A stretch of DNA of 64,000 nt from CAZDVQ01 sp964508975 (lineage in GTDB: Bacteria > Bacteroidota > Bacteroidia > Chitinophagales > Saprospiraceae): positions 6,465 through 70,464 of the forward strand of contig CAZDVQ010000020.1 of the NCBI GenBank assembly GCA_964508975.1, read 5' to 3'. The first letter of the stretch is position 1; every line of letters begins with the position of its first letter. A program made the translations under genes and the position numbers. Shown here one piece after another: positions 8,288-19,900 of this stretch. The notes below the pieces were generated by a model. The model made no database searches. It was not told the DNA's origin and was given only the letters and a program-made list of their open reading frames with translations.

Positions 8288-11200
8288 TTAACGCTTGTCG
8301 AGCGTTTGTTTTACTTCAATGATTTCGTAACCTTCAATTACGTCACCTTGCTGAATGTCGTTGAAATTAGTCGTGATACCACACTCGTAGCCTTCACGTA
8401 CTTCTTTCATATCATCTTTGAAACGTTTCAAAGTACTAATTTCACCACGTTGGCCTTCTTTCACAGGGAACACCACGATACCATCGCGAATTACCCTGAT
8501 GTAAGTGTTGCGGGTTACTTTACCATCGGTTACATAGCAACCAGCAACGGTGCCCACTTTACCAATTTTGAATACTTCGCGTACTTCGATATTACAGATA
8601 ACTTTTTCTTCTTTCGTCGGTTCAAGCATACCTTCAATCGCAGAGCGGATTTCATCCAACGCGTCGTAGATAACCGAGTAGGTTTCAATCTCTACACCTT
8701 CTTGCTCGGCCAATCGCTTGGCATTGGGTGAAGGACGTACCTGGAAGCCCACGATAATCGCATCAGAAGCTGATGCCAACAACACGTCCGACTCGGTGAT
8801 TTGACCAACCGCCTTGTGCACGATGTGCGTCGCTACCGTCTCGGTTGATAATTTCAAAATCGAGTCAGAAAGCGCCTCAACCGAACCGTCCACGTCACCT
8901 TTAACGATGATGTTCAACTGCTTGAACGAACCTAATGCTAGGCGGCGTCCGATATCCTTGAGGGTAATACGTTTTTTCGAACGGATTTCCATCTCGCGCT
9001 GTATTTGGGCCCGTTTGTTGGCCAATTGACGCGCTTCTTGGTCGCTTGCACAAACTTTTACTTTCTCACCGGCTTGCGGTGCACCATCCAAGCCAACAAT
9101 CATCACAGGGCGTGATGGGCCAGCTTCTTTGATGCGCACGCCACGGTCGTTGTACATGGCTTTTACCTTGCCCGAGTGTGAACCCGAAACAATGGAATCT
9201 CCAATGTGCAAGGTACCGGCTTGAATCAAGGCTTTGGCCACGTAGCCTTTACCTTTTTCCAACGATGCCTCGATAACTGTTGCTACCGCAGGGCGATTCG
9301 GGTTAGCCGAGAGTTCAAGCATTTCGGCTTGTATCAATATTTTCTCCAGGAGGAGATCTACGTTCATACCTTTCTTGGCAGAGATGTCCTGGCTTTGGTA
9401 TTCACCACCCCAGTCTTCTACCAAGATATTCATCTGTGCTAATTGTTCCTTGATTTTTTCAGGTTGAGCACCTTCTTTATCAATTTTGTTGATGGCAAAT
9501 ACCATCGGAACACCAGCAGCTTGCGCGTGGCTAATCGCTTCACGGGTTTGTGGCATGATGCTGTCGTCGGCCGCTACCACGATAACCGCGATGTCGGTTA
9601 CTTTAGCACCACGGGCACGCATGGCGGTAAACGCTTCGTGACCAGGGGTATCGAGAAAGGTAATCTTACCGTGATCGCCAACCGATACCTCGTAGGCACC
9701 GATGTGCTGCGTGATACCACCGGCCTCGCCACCCATTACGTTGGCTTTACGGATAAAGTCAAGCAACGATGTTTTACCGTGGTCAACGTGACCCATAACG
9801 GTTACGATTGGGGCACGTGGACGCAAATCAGCTGGATCGTCTACAATTTCTTGTTCAACCTCGCGGTCGTCTTCTGCTGAAACGAATTCAACTTCATGGC
9901 CAAATTCACCTGCAATCAGCTCTATTACATCGGCTTCAAGGCGCTGGTTGATAGATACCATCAAGCCTACGCTCATACAGGTTGAAATAACCTCACCCAC
10001 GGTGATGTCAAGCAAGCCTGCCAGTTCTGAAACCGAAACGAATTCGGTTACTTTCAATACTGGTATGCCGCCATCTTCGCCTTCTGATTGACGCAATTGT
10101 TCCTTACGCTCGTCACGTGAACGACGGTCTTGACCGAATTTCTTCTTCTTTTTACCCTTAGATGCCAAATCTAGGGTCTTGCTGATTTTAGCATCAATCT
10201 CGGCTTGGGTAAGCTCTTTGTAATCGCCTTTGTCTTTCTCGCCTTTCTTGCCTTTACCGTGACTTGGAGCATTATTATTGCTGTTGTTGTTGGTATTGGG
10301 GCTAGCGGCTGGCTTGTCCTTTGGCGTATCGTTGCCTGAAGTAGCCGGTGTGTTGCCGGGTTTCGGGGCATCTTTTGGCGCTTCGCCGGTGCTGATTTTC
10401 TTGCGTTTGCGGCGTTTGCGGCTTTCCTCGTCCGATTCTTTCGATCCACCTTTAACGGGCTCTTCTTTTTTCTTCTTAACCTCTTTAACGGGGAGGTTAA
10501 TTTTGCCTAAAATTTTCAAGCCTTTCAGTTGCGGTGTTTCTGCACGCATCATGTTCGACTCTGGGTCGGCAATGTCGATCGGCAGCTCAACCACTGGGGC
10601 GATGATTTCAGGCGCCACAACTTGCTCAACCACAGGAACCTCTTCCACTTTCTGCTCGACCACAGGCGGTGCCACGGGGGCTTCCTCTTTTTTGGCCTCT
10701 ACTTTCGGTGCAGGAGCTTCCTGTTTTTTCGGTTTTGGTTTGTTCAGGGCGTCCAAGTCTATTTTGCCGAGCTGTTTGAGGCCGCGAAGTTTTGAGGCGT
10801 CTTCCTCAACGGCGGGTTTCTCCACAACAGGCTTAGGGGCTTTAGGCGCTTCTTGTTCTACAACAGGAGGCGCTACAACTTCAACTTTTGGTGTTTCAAC
10901 CTTGGCCACGGGTGTTTCAACCACGGGCGGAGGGCTTACTTCAACTACCGGTGGTGTTTCCACCACGGGCGTTTTAACTTCCACCACTGGAGGTGTTTCA
11001 ACCACGGGGGCTTTTACTACCGGCGGTGTTTCAACCACTGGCGGAGCCACTTCAACCTTGGGTTCTTCTTTCTCGTCGCTATTTTGGCGATGCCCGATGG
11101 TGATGGCGTCGGCTTGTTCTTTAATTGCCTTTGACTTAGAGAATTCCTTATTCAGGATGTCGTACATTTCGGGCAAGACCTTAGCGTTGGGCTTGTTCTC

Positions 11201-11296
11201 GAGTGTAAATCCCTTGCTTTGCAGGAATTCTACAATCGTTGTGTGGCCCAGGTTAAGTTCTGTCGCAACTTTGGCTAATGCTATGGGTTTATCCAT
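8288..11296 (-). CDS. infB: Translation initiation factor IF-2
   Basis: A 1,002-residue IF-2, the GTPase that brings initiator fMet-tRNA to the 30S subunit. An N-terminal helical domain (about 1-65, ALAKVATELNLGHTTIVEFLQ) is followed by a long low-complexity linker rich in Pro, Val, Glu and Lys (about 80-400, with repeated PPVVE units), an IF2-N domain, then the G domain with G1 GHVDHGKTS (about 502-510), G3 DTPGHEAF and G4 NKID (about 603). Domains II, III and the tRNA-binding C2 domain follow, ending in TLDKR. The long linker is usual for Bacteroidota IF-2. It stands downstream of nusA but 493 bases away across a repeat element, with its own promoter motif and terminator. Confidence 0.98.
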   Translation of the reverse strand: MDKPIALAKVATELNLGHTTIVEFLQSKGFTLENKPNAKVLPEMYDILNKEFSKSKAIKEQADAITIGHRQNSDEKEEPKVEVAPPVVETPPVVKAPVVETPPVVEVKTPVVETPPVVEVSPPPVVETPVAKVETPKVEVVAPPVVEQEAPKAPKPVVEKPAVEEDASKLRGLKQLGKIDLDALNKPKPKKQEAPAPKVEAKKEEAPVAPPVVEQKVEEVPVVEQVVAPEIIAPVVELPIDIADPESNMMRAETPQLKGLKILGKINLPVKEVKKKKEEPVKGGSKESDEESRKRRKRKKISTGEAPKDAPKPGNTPATSGNDTPKDKPAASPNTNNNSNNNAPSHGKGKKGEKDKGDYKELTQAEIDAKISKTLDLASKGKKKKKFGQDRRSRDERKEQLRQSEGEDGGIPVLKVTEFVSVSELAGLLDITVGEVISTCMSVGLMVSINQRLEADVIELIAGEFGHEVEFVSAEDDREVEQEIVDDPADLRPRAPIVTVMGHVDHGKTSLLDFIRKANVMGGEAGGITQHIGAYEVSVGDHGKITFLDTPGHEAFTAMRARGAKVTDIAVIVVAADDSIMPQTREAISHAQAAGVPMVFAINKIDKEGAQPEKIKEQLAQMNILVEDWGGEYQSQDISAKKGMNVDLLLEKILIQAEMLELSANPNRPAVATVIEASLEKGKGYVAKALIQAGTLHIGDSIVSGSHSGKVKAMYNDRGVRIKEAGPSRPVMIVGLDGAPQAGEKVKVCASDQEARQLANKRAQIQREMEIRSKKRITLKDIGRRLALGSFKQLNIIVKGDVDGSVEALSDSILKLSTETVATHIVHKAVGQITESDVLLASASDAIIVGFQVRPSPNAKRLAEQEGVEIETYSVIYDALDEIRSAIEGMLEPTKEEKVICNIEVREVFKIGKVGTVAGCYVTDGKVTRNTYIRVIRDGIVVFPVKEGQRGEISTLKRFKDDMKEVREGYECGITTNFNDIQQGDVIEGYEIIEVKQTLDKR

Positions 11297-11372
11297 TCGT
11301 TTTTGAATCAGTTTTGGCGGTTCTCGCCTGAAAAAGGGTAAAAAAAATCAATAGGCAGGCTTAAATAAGCTA

Positions 11373-11380
11373 CAAAGGTA
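11373..11380 (-). promoter_or_regulatory. -7 promoter element for infB
   Basis: Read on the minus strand this is TACCTTTG, an exact Bacteroidota -7 TAnnTTTG match, 77 bases before the infB start. It would let infB be transcribed independently of rimP-nusA. The -33 box is not clear. Confidence 0.5.
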
Positions 11381-11470
11381 AGTTAATCGTTCGTAACTAT
11401 TTAAATATGGTGATTGAAATTGGTTTTTTGGTGCTTAAATTTAATGTGAAGATAAGATTGTTTTAGGTTG

Positions 11471-11733
11471 CTTTGGGCAGCCCCCAGCCCTTGGCTGGGG
11501 CGCTACGCTGCGCGGCTCGCTGTTCGCTCGGCCCTTCGCCCTTCGGGCTTGGTCTGGCCCTGCGGGCCACCGCTCCGCATCGCTGCTGCGATTGACTCGT
11601 GCTTTGCTGCGGGTTTCAGCCTTGCTGCGTTAGCTGCCCGGAAGGCAGCCACGCCAGTGGCTGGTGCCGTAGGCACCGAGCGTATAGCGAGCCTGGAGGG
11701 GAGCGACCCCGAAGGGGGAACGCCCCAAAAAAA
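11471..11733. repeat. Paired GC-rich structured intergenic elements, copies B1 and B2 (head to head)
   Basis: The left part (about 11471-11590) runs forward: TTTGGGC, hairpin CCCCAGCC/GGCTGGGG, core GGCTCGCTGTTCGCTCGG, hairpin TGGCCC/GGGCCA and CCGCATCGCTG. The right part (about 11635-11733) is a second copy in reverse: it ends in GGGGGAACGCCCCAAAAAAA, the complement of a T-run plus GGGGCG start, and contains the complement of the core. The 493-base gap between nusA and infB is thus mostly two elements facing each other plus the infB promoter region. No gene is seen in it. Confidence 0.75.
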
Positions 11734-11789
11734 TCAAGCGGAAACGTGCTTGCGCTTGGCTAGAAACCCAGGAAAGGGCCCTAAAGTTC

Positions 11790-13037
11790 CTAGTTTTTGA
11801 ACTCTTCTTCGAGGATGCGGATAACCTCGTAGATGGTTTCTTCTTCTAGGTCGGTGCGGCGGATCAGTTCTTGCGGGCTCAGGGTGAGCACCGAACGGGC
11901 GGTATCGCAGCCGATGGCCTTGAACTCGTCGAGGATCCAGCCTTCGATTTCGTCTGAGAATTCGTCGAGGTCTACGTCAAAGTCAACATTTTCGTCGCCT
12001 TCGCGGTAAACGTCGATGGTATAATCCGATAATTTTTGGGCAAGGTTGATGTTGATACCGTTTTTACCGATGGCCTTGGATACTTCCTCGGGGCGGAGGT
12101 AAACGGAAGCGCGTTTGTCCTCGTTGTTCAACTCGATTGAGCTGATCTTGGCGGGGGTCAGGGCGCGCTGGATGAAGAGGCTCACGTTGGAGGTGTAGTT
12201 GATGATATCGATATTCTCGTTGCGGAGTTCGCGAACGATACCGTGGATACGCGAGCCTTTAACGCCCACGCAAGCACCAACTGGGTCGATACGATCGTCG
12301 TACGACTCGACAGCTACCTTGGCGCGTTCGCCTGGGTTACGCACTACTTTCTTGATGACGATGAGGCCATCTTCGATTTCGGGAACTTCAGCTTCGAGGA
12401 GTTTTTCGAGGAATAAACTATCGGTGCGCGAGAGGATAACCACGGGGTTATTGTTGCGCATGTCTACTTTTTTGATGACCGAGCGCACAACTTCGCCTTT
12501 GCGGTAGAAATCGCCACGAATCATTTCTGATTTAGGCAACATCAGTTCTTTGCCGGTGGCATCGTCCATGATGAGGATTTCCTTTTTGAGTACAGAGCTC
12601 ACCTCGCCGATAACGACTTCGCCAACGCGGTCGATGTAGCGGCGGTAGATTTCGTCTTTTTCGAGTTCGAGGATACGGGAGATGAGGGTTTGGCGGGCAG
12701 CTTGGATAGAGCGGCGGCCGAAATCCTCGACCATGATTTGCTCGTAGCAATCTTCGCCAACTTCGTAATCGGCGTCAATTTTAAGGGCGTCGGTGATGCC
12801 GATTTGAGTATTTTCGTCTTCTACGGTACCATCTTCCACGATGGCACGTTCGCGCCAGATTTCGAGGTCACCTTTATCTGTGTTCACGATAACGTTAAAG
12901 TTCACGTCGTCGCCAAATTTTTTCTTGATAAGGGTTCTGAAAACGTCTTCTAGGACACGCACCATGGTTGGGCGGTCGATATTTTTAATATCTTTAAACT
13001 CACTGAAAGTTTCAACGAGGTTGAGGTTCAAACTCAT
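11790..13037 (-). CDS. nusA: Transcription termination/antitermination factor NusA
   Basis: A 415-residue NusA, an RNA polymerase-binding factor that controls pausing, termination and antitermination. The N-terminal polymerase-binding domain (about 1-125), the S1 domain (about 135-200, VGEVVIGEVSSVLKKEILI) and the two KH domains (about 230-345, with DPVGACVGVKGSRIHGIVREL and EEVSKAIGKNGININLAQKL) are in the expected order. An acidic tail with one helix-hairpin-helix-like segment (SVLTLSPQELIRRTDLEEETI) ends the protein. It starts 11 bases after the rimP stop, forming the classic rimP-nusA pair. Confidence 0.97.
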   Translation of the reverse strand: MSLNLNLVETFSEFKDIKNIDRPTMVRVLEDVFRTLIKKKFGDDVNFNVIVNTDKGDLEIWRERAIVEDGTVEDENTQIGITDALKIDADYEVGEDCYEQIMVEDFGRRSIQAARQTLISRILELEKDEIYRRYIDRVGEVVIGEVSSVLKKEILIMDDATGKELMLPKSEMIRGDFYRKGEVVRSVIKKVDMRNNNPVVILSRTDSLFLEKLLEAEVPEIEDGLIVIKKVVRNPGERAKVAVESYDDRIDPVGACVGVKGSRIHGIVRELRNENIDIINYTSNVSLFIQRALTPAKISSIELNNEDKRASVYLRPEEVSKAIGKNGININLAQKLSDYTIDVYREGDENVDFDVDLDEFSDEIEGWILDEFKAIGCDTARSVLTLSPQELIRRTDLEEETIYEVIRILEEEFKN

Positions 13038-13048
13038 GGCAAAGTATT

Positions 13049-13537
13049 TTAAAATTGAATTTTAACTTTAGCTTCTTTAATGTCGGAAAAAAGTATCGTT
13101 TGGGGTAAAATGGTTCTGTCTTTCTTTTTTTTGCCTTCAGTGCCGGGCACGGGGCTATCGACGAGCAGGGTGATGCTGTCGGTGTCAACGGTTTCGAGTT
13201 GGCCTTCGGTGGGTTTATCTTGTCCGTTGACTTTAACTTCTAGGGTACGGCCGATGTGTTGGGGGTATTGCCTAGGGAAGATCAGGGGTTTTGATGCGCC
13301 TGGGGAAGATACTTCGAGGTAATACTTTTCGGGAAGCCATTGGTTGGTTTCAATGAGTTCCTCGAGGTAACGGCTAATCCTGGCGCAGCGATTGATTTCG
13401 AGGCCTTTGTCGCCATCGATAAAGACATATACCTTGGCGGCGTTCTCCGTGATTTCAACGGGGAACAAATCGGCAAAGTTGGGGTCTTTAAATTTTTCGA
13501 GCAGGGCTTGCTCGATGTTTGCAACGACAGACGACAT
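13049..13537 (-). CDS. rimP: Ribosome maturation factor RimP
   Basis: A 162-residue RimP, needed for late maturation of the 30S subunit. The family pattern is visible: a variable N-terminal half with VYVFIDGDKGLEINRCARIS, the conserved LEVSSPGASKPL motif at the domain junction, and an Sm-like C-terminal half (GRTLEVKVNG...ITLLVD). Its place directly before nusA and infB is the standard arrangement. It is transcribed leftwards from a divergent region shared with the giant gene at 13938. Confidence 0.95.
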   Translation of the reverse strand: MSSVVANIEQALLEKFKDPNFADLFPVEITENAAKVYVFIDGDKGLEINRCARISRYLEELIETNQWLPEKYYLEVSSPGASKPLIFPRQYPQHIGRTLEVKVNGQDKPTEGQLETVDTDSITLLVDSPVPGTEGKKKKDRTILPQTILFSDIKEAKVKIQF

Positions 13538-13566
13538 GGTGGTGAACTAGTGATTAGGTTGAATAG

Positions 13567-13592
13567 AAAGAGGGAACCGTGGCCCCCTCTTT
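13567..13592 (-). promoter_or_regulatory. Hairpin in the rimP-nusA leader
   Basis: AAAGAGGG and CCCTCTTT form a perfect 8-bp stem with a 10-base loop, 30-55 bases before the rimP start. On the minus strand it would lie in the 5' untranslated leader. It could be an attenuator or an mRNA stabiliser; no function is proven. Confidence 0.4.
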
Positions 13593-13605
13593 TAATAAGC
13601 AAACG

Positions 13606-13613
13606 CGAAGGTA
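13606..13613 (-). promoter_or_regulatory. Possible -7 promoter element for rimP-nusA
   Basis: On the minus strand the sequence is TACCTTCG, one base from TAnnTTTG and 69 bases before the rimP ATG. Transcription from here would include the hairpin at 13567-13592. Confidence 0.4.
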
Positions 13614-13785
13614 AGGATTTGTATGGATATTATACTAAAGTACAATGCAATAATTATTTAGCATGCAGGTTTAGAGGGATTGGGTAATGGTTAAACGCTA
13701 GTTATACATGGATGCAAAGCGTGTTATGCGGTATGGGTCCGTGAAAATATCATTTTAAGTTAATTTTAATGTGCGCAGAACTTAG

Positions 13786-13793
13786 TACCTTTG
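13786..13793 (+). promoter_or_regulatory. -7 promoter element for giant gene 1
   Basis: TACCTTTG is an exact TAnnTTTG match 145 bases before the start of the giant gene, implying a leader of about 140 bases. The second giant gene has the identical octamer at nearly the same distance. The 400-base divergent region 13538-13937 holds this promoter, the rimP leader and otherwise nothing recognisable. Confidence 0.5.
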
Positions 13794-13937
13794 TGTTTTG
13801 GGTTAAATGCCCAGAAAACCTTTGTTTGTGCCTAATTATTAGCGATTTATTAGAACATATTGCCAATTTTTTCGTAGGCTAAACGACCCAAGCAAGAAGA
13901 GTAGAAGCCCTTAGTTCCCAATTTAAAACTACGCCCG

Positions 13938-16900
13938 ATGTTTTTTTCTAAATCGTTTACCCCCAACAGCATCATACGGTTGGCAGGAGTATCCATATTT
14001 ATGTTGTCCGGTATTTCCACAACGATTGTAGCGCAATCAGGCACAATTGTATGGCCTACGGCTTGTAGCACGAATGACTGTCCAACGACATATACCGATC
14101 CTAACGGTGTTTCGGTAACGGTTAGTGGTGTATATGGTACGGGTACTGGAGCGGTACAAAACCAAACGGCGTTGATTGGTTCAACGGCATCTGCTTTAGG
14201 TATTAATGTATCATCATCTGCCACGGGAACTACACAAGGCTTGGGTATTACGTTGAACTATACTGCTGGAGATGCAGATGCGACGGTTGGAAATAGGTAC
14301 AATGTACAGTTTAACCGATTATTAGGGAACTTAAGTTTTCCGGTGTATGATTTGACCAGCTTGGTTTTAGCCTGTAATTTTCCTGGTTCCACGCAAGCAA
14401 TATACAATGATAACGTTGTCATTTATGGGATAGATGAACAAAATGCCGTTGTTTTTCCTACGATTACAGAATTAGCTAGAGGGTCTTGGAACGGTACGGC
14501 ATATGATACTACCAACAACCCTTCAAGAATAATAAATGATCAGTATGTAATATCGGGTAACCAAGTTTACACAACAGGAGGTCACCTTTGTACAACAGGC
14601 GGTGCGACGCCATGTACTAGTGGTAGTTATGCTTCAAGTATGGACATAACCGTGGCTTTTGCAGTACCGGTTAAATCGGTACACATTACGTATAAAAATT
14701 TTAATGGGGGATTGCTTGGTGGTTACTCAACCTCCAACAACTGTAATAATTATGTAACCACTGGTGGAAATTATGGTGCCCAAACCGTTATGGTTGGTAA
14801 TTTCTCGTACAATGGAGTACAGGATACTTGTACATTCACAACATCCATAAGTGGTACAGATTCTATATGTCCGGGTGCTACTAGTACTTTTACAGCAACT
14901 GGTGGTGGCACGTACTCTTGGAGTACCTCAGCAACGACAGCAGCCATTACGGTTTCTAATGCAGGGGTTTACACAGTAACAGTGACTAGTCCCAATGGAT
15001 GCTCTGCAACCGCAACCCGTACCTTGGTACTTCGTTCAAGCCCAACAGCCCTCATTACGGGGATTGACACGATATGTGCAGGTGACACAAGTATATTTAC
15101 AGCCAGTGGAGGGGGATTGTATAGCTGGAGTACTTCAGCTACAACAGCCTCCATTAATGTATTTAATGCCGGTACTTATGCTGTAACGGTTACAAATATG
15201 TTTGGCTGTACTGATATAGCCTTACGTAGTTTGGTTTATGGTAATCCAGCAGTGATAATATCAGGTTCCGATAGTATTTGTATAGGAGCAACCAGTACAC
15301 TCACGGCTAGTGGTGGTGCTTCATATTTATGGAGCACTTCGGATATGACATCTTCTATAGTTGCTTCCACGGCAGGCACTTATTCCGTTACAATAACCAG
15401 TGCTAATGGTTGTACAGCTGCTGATTCGTTGAACTTAGTTGTTTCTGCTAATCCTACGGCTAATATTACTGGCGTAGACACGATTTGTGCGGGTGGGACA
15501 AGTATTTTCACGGCTAGTGGAGGTACATCTTACCTTTGGAGTACAGGAGCCTTGACAAATACAGTTGTTGTTTCGGCGGCAGGAATTTATTCCGTAACTG
15601 TTACGAATGCCAATGGCTGTACCGCTACGGCTGCTCGTGCCTTAGTTGTTGAATCAATCCCGGTTGTTTCCATATCAGGAATAGATACGATTTGTGTAGG
15701 TGACAGCAGCACCTTTTCGGCTACTGGAGGGGGAACTTACTTGTGGAATACCTCTAATACGGCTGCCGCTATCACAGTTTCTACAGCGGGTACCTATACG
15801 GTTACCGTAACCAACACAAATGGCTGTACGGCAACGGCTAGTCGTAGTTTAGTAGTCAATGCTAATCCTACGGCTTTGATCACTGGCATGGATACCATTT
15901 GCAGCGGGGCTTCAAGCACTTTTACTGCAAGTGGGGGAACTAGCTATACATGGAGTACCGCTGCTACTACAGCCGCTTTAACTGTAACCGTTGCTGGTAC
16001 TTATACAGTGACTGTAACGAACGTAAGTGGCTGCACCGCAACAGCAAGTAGGATATTGGTCGTAAATGCAAACCCTACAGCATCTATCACTGGTATAGAT
16101 ACGATTTGTGCTGGGGCAACAAGTAGCTTTACTGCAAGTGGTGGTGGGGACTACCTGTGGAGCACGGGTGCAACAACTGCAACTATTACAGTAAGTACAC
16201 CTGGAACATATACTGTTACGGTGACGAATGCTAATGGCTGTACGGCAAGTACAAGCCGTAACCTAGTGGTTCATGCAATCCCTACGGTAGATATTACAGG
16301 TATTGATTCGATATGCGCAGGATCGAGTAGTACCTTTACCGCAAGTGGTGGTGGTACTTATTTATGGAGTACAGGTTTGACTACAGCCTCTGTTTCGATT
16401 AACAGCACCGGAATATATTCCGTAACTGTAACGAATGCGAATGGTTGTACGGCAAGTGCTAGCCGTAATTTCGTAGTCAATACTAATCCTACTGCTTCCA
16501 TTAACGGCGTTGATACCATCTGCCTTGGCTCAACGAGTACATTAACGGCGACAGGTGCTGCTCTTTTCAGTTGGAGTACTGGTGCCACAACTGCTGCTAT
16601 AACTGTAGCAACTGCGGGTAACTATTATGTGATGATAACAGATGTGAACGGCTGTACTGCTACAGATTCGTTGAACCTTGTGGTTAATCCCGTGCCAACA
16701 GTGTCAATCTCTGGTCCATTAAGTGCTTGTCCTGGTTTGGATGTAACTCTATCAGCTAGTGGCCCGAGTGGTTTCATATGGAGCACTGGCGCTACTGGTT
16801 TTCTCATAGATGTGCCTTGTGGCACGATGTATTCAGTGACCGGTAGTAATGCCTTTGGATGTACCGCTAGTGCTTCACACATGGTAGCTTGCGCAATAGC

Positions 16901-19900
16901 ACCCAACTTGGCAATTACTGGCGATACGACTTCTTGCTCAGGGATTGATGCTAATTTAGTCGCCACTGGCGCCATTAGTTATGTTTGGAATACGGGTTCA
17001 GCCAGTGCAAGTATTGACGTGCCTTGTGGATCGACTTATACCGTAACAGGTACTAGTAGTGCTGGTTGTACAGCTAGTTTATCGCAATATGTAGATTGTT
17101 TTTCAAATGCATCAGTCGCCATATTGGGAGATAGTTCTATATGTACAGGTGATTCTACATTATTTGTGGTAAATGCTGGGGCTACTTTTCTTTGGAGTAC
17201 AGGAGCTACCACATCAAGCATTGTAGTGAGTGTAGCAGGATTATATGCTGTAACGATTACGGACGTGAATGGATGTACTGCAGTCGCTTCTAAAACACTG
17301 ATTGTAAATATTAATCCAAGTGTTTCTATTACTGGTCAGGATAGTATTTGCAGTGGCAATTCCTCCATCCTTACAGCAACGGGAACTGGTTCGTTTATTT
17401 GGAGTACAGGAGCTACTAGTTCAAATATAACCGTAAATTCCACGGGTATCTATAGGGTAACCTTGACCAACGCCTCTGGTTGTACAGCTGTAGATAGTTT
17501 TGAATTGGTGGTATTGGCCAATCCTACACTGAGCATTACAGGCGTAGATACCATATGTGCTGGCAATACTGCAACATTTACCGCAAGTGGAACAAGTGGT
17601 TCTTATCTTTGGAGTAATGGTGCGACAATAAGCACTATTACGATATCAGCATCAGGTACATACAGCCTTACCCTTACGGACATTTATGGATGCACTACAA
17701 CTAGAAGCAAAAGCCTTGTGATAAATTCTAATCCGATAGTATCAATATCAGGCAATGATACCATATGCGCAGGGGCATCAAGTTTGTTTACAGCCAGCGG
17801 AGGAGGAACATATTTATGGAGTAATGGTGCTGCTACAAACACCATAACAGTAACAAGTGCTGGAATGTATACTGTAACAGTTACGAATAGCACAGGTTGC
17901 AGCGCTACCTCAAGTATTAGTTTGGTGGTAAATAGCAACCCAATAGCCCTGGTTAACGGTGTTGATACAATATGCTCTGGTAACAGTAGCACATTTACAG
18001 CATCTGGAGGGACTGAATATTTGTGGAATACCGGTGCTACAACGAATACCATTACGGTTTCGGTTGCTGGTACTTATACGGTAACTGTAACGAACGCTAA
18101 TTCTTGTACGGCTACAGCAAATCGTATATTGGTAGTCAATGCATTACCAGTGGTTAATATTGTTGGGACCAATACGATTTGTGCGGGAACTATTACATCA
18201 TTTACCGCATCAGGGGGGGGCTCTTATGTATGGAGTACTGGAGCAACTACCGCTTCTATTGCACCAAGTACCGCGGGAGTATACACGGTTACGGCAACTA
18301 ACGCCTCAGGGTGTACTTCGACTGGATCCCGTACACTTGTCGTAAACGCTAATCCATCGGCAGCTATCGTTGGTAATAATGTAGTTTGTTTTGGTAATAC
18401 GAGTACGTTTACCGCTTCTGGAGGTACACAATACAGTTGGAGCACGGGCGCCACTACCGCTTCAATAGTAGTTTCGGCTACAGGCACATATACAGTTACC
18501 GTTACAAATGCAGCTGGTTGTACAGCAACCACTAGCCGTTTATTCACCGTCAATGCCAATCCAACGGCAGGTATCACAGGGACCACAAGTGTATGTGTAG
18601 GTAGTTCATCTACATTCACAGCGACGGGTGGGGGAACATATCTATGGAATACCGGTGCCACAACCGCTGCGATTACTGTTTCGGCAGCAGGTACTTATTC
18701 CGTGACGGTGACTAATGCGTTTAACTGTACGGCAACGGCTGCTACATCATTAACGTTAATTGCAAATCCAGTTGCAAGCATCAGTGGAAATAACGTTGTA
18801 TGTAGTGGAACCAGCTCGGTTTTCACGGCAACGGGAGGAGGAACTTATTTATGGAATACAGGAGCAATTACGGCCGCAATAACTGTGACGACAGCTGGTA
18901 CATATACAGTAACCGTTACAAATGCGGGTGGCTGTACAGCAACCGCTAGTAGAGCGTTCACCGTTAATGCGAACCCAGTGGTAACCATATCAGGTAATAA
19001 TACTATTTGTAATGGTAATGCAAGTACATTTACGGCAACAGGCGGAGGCACATACTTATGGAATACAGGAGCTACTACGGCATCCATAACGGTTTCAACT
19101 GCAGCGGCCTATACCGTAACTGTAACTAATGCTACAGGGTGTACTGCAAGCTCAACGAGAAGTTTAGTGGTTAATCCCAATCCAAGTGCCAGTATCACAG
19201 GAACAAATACGATTTGTGCCGGCGGCACCAGTATGTTTACGGCATCAGGTGGTGGAACATATTTATGGAGCACCGGAGCTACTACAGCGGCAATAAATGT
19301 ATCAACAGCAGGTATATACACCGTTACGGTTACGAATGCAAGCGGTTGTACAGCCACTTCCACAAGAACGCTTACCGTTAATGCAAACCCAGTAGCTGCG
19401 ATCACAGGTACGAACGTTATTTGTTCGGGAACATCTACAACGTTTACAGCTTCAGGTGGTGGAACATATTTATGGAATACGGGAGCAACTACGGCCTCCA
19501 TTAATATCTCTGCTGCAGGAACATTTACCGTCACCGTGACCAATGCAAATGGCTGTACGGCTTCTGCTTCTAGGGTATTAACTCTTAATGCTAATCCAAC
19601 GGCTAGCATTACAGGAACGAATACGATTTGTGCGGGAAGCTCTAGTGTATTTACTGCGTCAGGAGGAGGAACCTACTTATGGAGTACCGCCGCTACCACA
19701 GCTGCTATTACCGTGAACACAGCTGGTACATATTCGGTAACTGTTACTAATGCTAATGGATGTACGGCTACTGCAAACAGGTTGTTGACGGTGAATGCCA
19801 ATCCGGTGGCGGGTATTACAGGCACTACTGTCATTTGTTCTGGTGCTACATCTGTATTTACAGCTACTGGAGGTGGGACTTACCTGTGGAATACAGCTGC

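Noticed and set aside
8081..8731. 216-residue plus-strand frame across element A and the 3' end of infB
   Set aside because: It starts in a repeat element and runs antisense to the conserved C-terminus of IF-2.
10278..11306. 342-residue open frame on the plus strand opposite infB
   Set aside because: It is the antisense of the Pro/Val/Glu-rich linker of IF-2, which gives a Gly/Ser/Thr-rich artefact; it has no ribosome-binding site or family features, and infB is certain.
11468..11800. 110-residue frame between nusA and infB
   Set aside because: It is a read through two GC-rich elements; the peptide is low complexity and the frame is not kept in other copies.
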